From: JANNMJ01 sp031397815
Lineage (GTDB): Bacteria; Bacteroidota; Bacteroidia; Cytophagales; Hymenobacteraceae
Direction of reading: 5' to 3'
DNA: 14,382 nucleotides
Assembly (NCBI GenBank): GCA_031397815.1
Contig: JANNMJ010000048.1
Span: 1-14,382, forward strand
This document shows, piece after piece, positions 13,926 through 14,382 of this stretch (positions are counted from its first letter, which is position 1; every line of letters begins with the position of its first letter). A program made the position numbers and the translations under genes. The notes below the pieces were generated by a model, which saw only the letters and a program-made list of their open reading frames with translations, did not search any database and was not told the origin of the DNA.

Positions 13926-14256
13926 CGGGGGTAGAGGAAGAAAGTATGTTTCGCAAAATTCTACTATGGGCAAAGCCGTAGCTATGCAGAAAATCGGATC
14001 GAGGGATGATGTTTGTCATGTTCGCTCCGCCGCAGATGATGATGAGGTACCTGCATTTTGTTTGTCGACACCTATCGCCTCCCCCGGAAAAGGTTTGCTG
14101 CCCGTAGGTAGGGCCTCTGTGACGCTGCCCCCGTGCCCAATCCTAATTTGCTTTAGAGCAGGGGACCGAACAACGGCTGACGCAGCTGTTCGTCGCGGCG
14201 GCAGATGACGGGGGAACGGGCATCAGGCGGTTGGTCAGGATCGGGGTCGAGGTCAG
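13926..14256. other. Intergenic region between the copper-protein and dehydrogenase genes
   Basis: These 331 bases hold no credible gene. Besides regulatory site 3, a minus-strand frame ending at TAA 14153-14155 (…DPDQPPDARSPVICRRDEQL…) looks faintly coding but has no start codon. No terminator with a T-run was seen after the dehydrogenase stop. Confidence 0.5.
13982..14021 (-). promoter_or_regulatory. Shared regulatory element, site 3
   Basis: On the plus strand: CTATG at 13982-13986 and TTTGTCA at 14012-14018, the same 30-base offset as in sites 1 and 2. The dyad is ATGAT-GTTT-GTCAT, with one half ending in T rather than C. The bases after CTATG differ from the other two sites, so this is the weakest of the three. 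On the minus strand CATAGC lies 57 bases before the copper-protein ATG at 13925. Confidence 0.4.
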
Positions 14257-14382
14257 TTATGCGTGAGTCAGGCTGGCCGTTGGCTCACCGACTGCATCGG
14301 TCGCTAGCTCGTGCGCGACCACCCGGCCGTCTTCCCAAGCGTCCAGATTCGCCATAGTGGCTTCGGCGATGTTGGTCAGGGC
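14257..14382 (-). CDS. D-2-hydroxyacid (D-lactate-type) dehydrogenase, C-terminal fragment
   Basis: Forty-one residues are visible before TAA 14257-14259; the gene continues past the right edge. They begin ALTNIAEATMANLDAWEDGR, which matches the conserved C-terminal helix of D-lactate dehydrogenases (typically F-x-x-E-A-L-x-N-I-A-x-T-T-x-x-N). This helix packs against the catalytic domain. The final 20 residues are an unconserved tail. The known reaction is NADH-dependent reduction of pyruvate to D-lactate in mixed fermentation. The assignment to the D-lactate subgroup is based on this motif only; a related D-2-hydroxyacid dehydrogenase is possible. It precedes the copper-protein genes in the same direction. 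Confidence 0.75.
   Translation of the reverse strand, partial: ALTNIAEATMANLDAWEDGRVVAHELATDAVGEPTASLTHA

Noticed and set aside
14153..14265. Small minus-strand gene after the dehydrogenase
   Set aside because: The frame looks weakly coding but has no start codon, and an in-frame stop (TGA) lies just upstream.

Overview
The window looks like a chromosomal stress and envelope gene cluster from a GC-rich Bacteroidota, most likely order Cytophagales (Hymenobacter- or Spirosoma-like). The main lineage evidence is a type IX secretion (T9SS) sorting domain on a secreted protein at 2867-4966 and a TAnnTTTG-type -7 box upstream of it. A DUF6799-like protein, Bacteroidota-style two-domain universal stress proteins (USPs) and weak Shine-Dalgarno sequences fit the same picture. 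Genus is inference.

Layout. The left edge holds the last 41 codons of a plus-strand USP. From 202 to 744 is a non-coding block: two copies of a ~175-bp TTAA-ended inverted-repeat element flank a 21-bp tandem repeat; a third copy lies at 5158-5332. All other genes are on the minus strand. A protein with six BON domains (984-2456) is followed after 8 bp by a 64-aa protein (781-975). The T9SS cargo protein comes next. The stretch 5333-6116 is decayed; it holds the N-terminal remnant of an RNA-processing MBL-fold exonuclease with an in-frame stop. The core cluster runs, in transcription order, from a 34-aa membrane protein (11631-11735) through a decayed paralogue of the 64-aa protein, two USPs, a SERCA/PMCA-like P-type ATPase and a third USP, ending at 6121. 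Upstream of that is a set encoding a Cys-rich four-helix copper-binding protein, a secreted DUF6799-like protein and an AI-2E-family permease. The right edge holds the last 41 codons of a D-2-hydroxyacid (D-lactate-type) dehydrogenase.

How it may work together. Three intergenic regions carry the same arrangement, CTATG, 25 bases, then TTTGTCA, in which the second half belongs to a TGAC/T-N4-GTCA dyad resembling Crp/Fnr-family sites. They lie ahead of the BON gene, the 34-aa/USP/ATPase genes and the copper-protein genes. I infer one regulon, possibly responding to redox, low oxygen or metal stress, that couples USPs, ion transport, copper sequestration and perhaps fermentation. The shared element is directly visible; the regulator and the signal are inference. 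No mobile element with its own transposase, no CRISPR array and no RNA gene was recognised.
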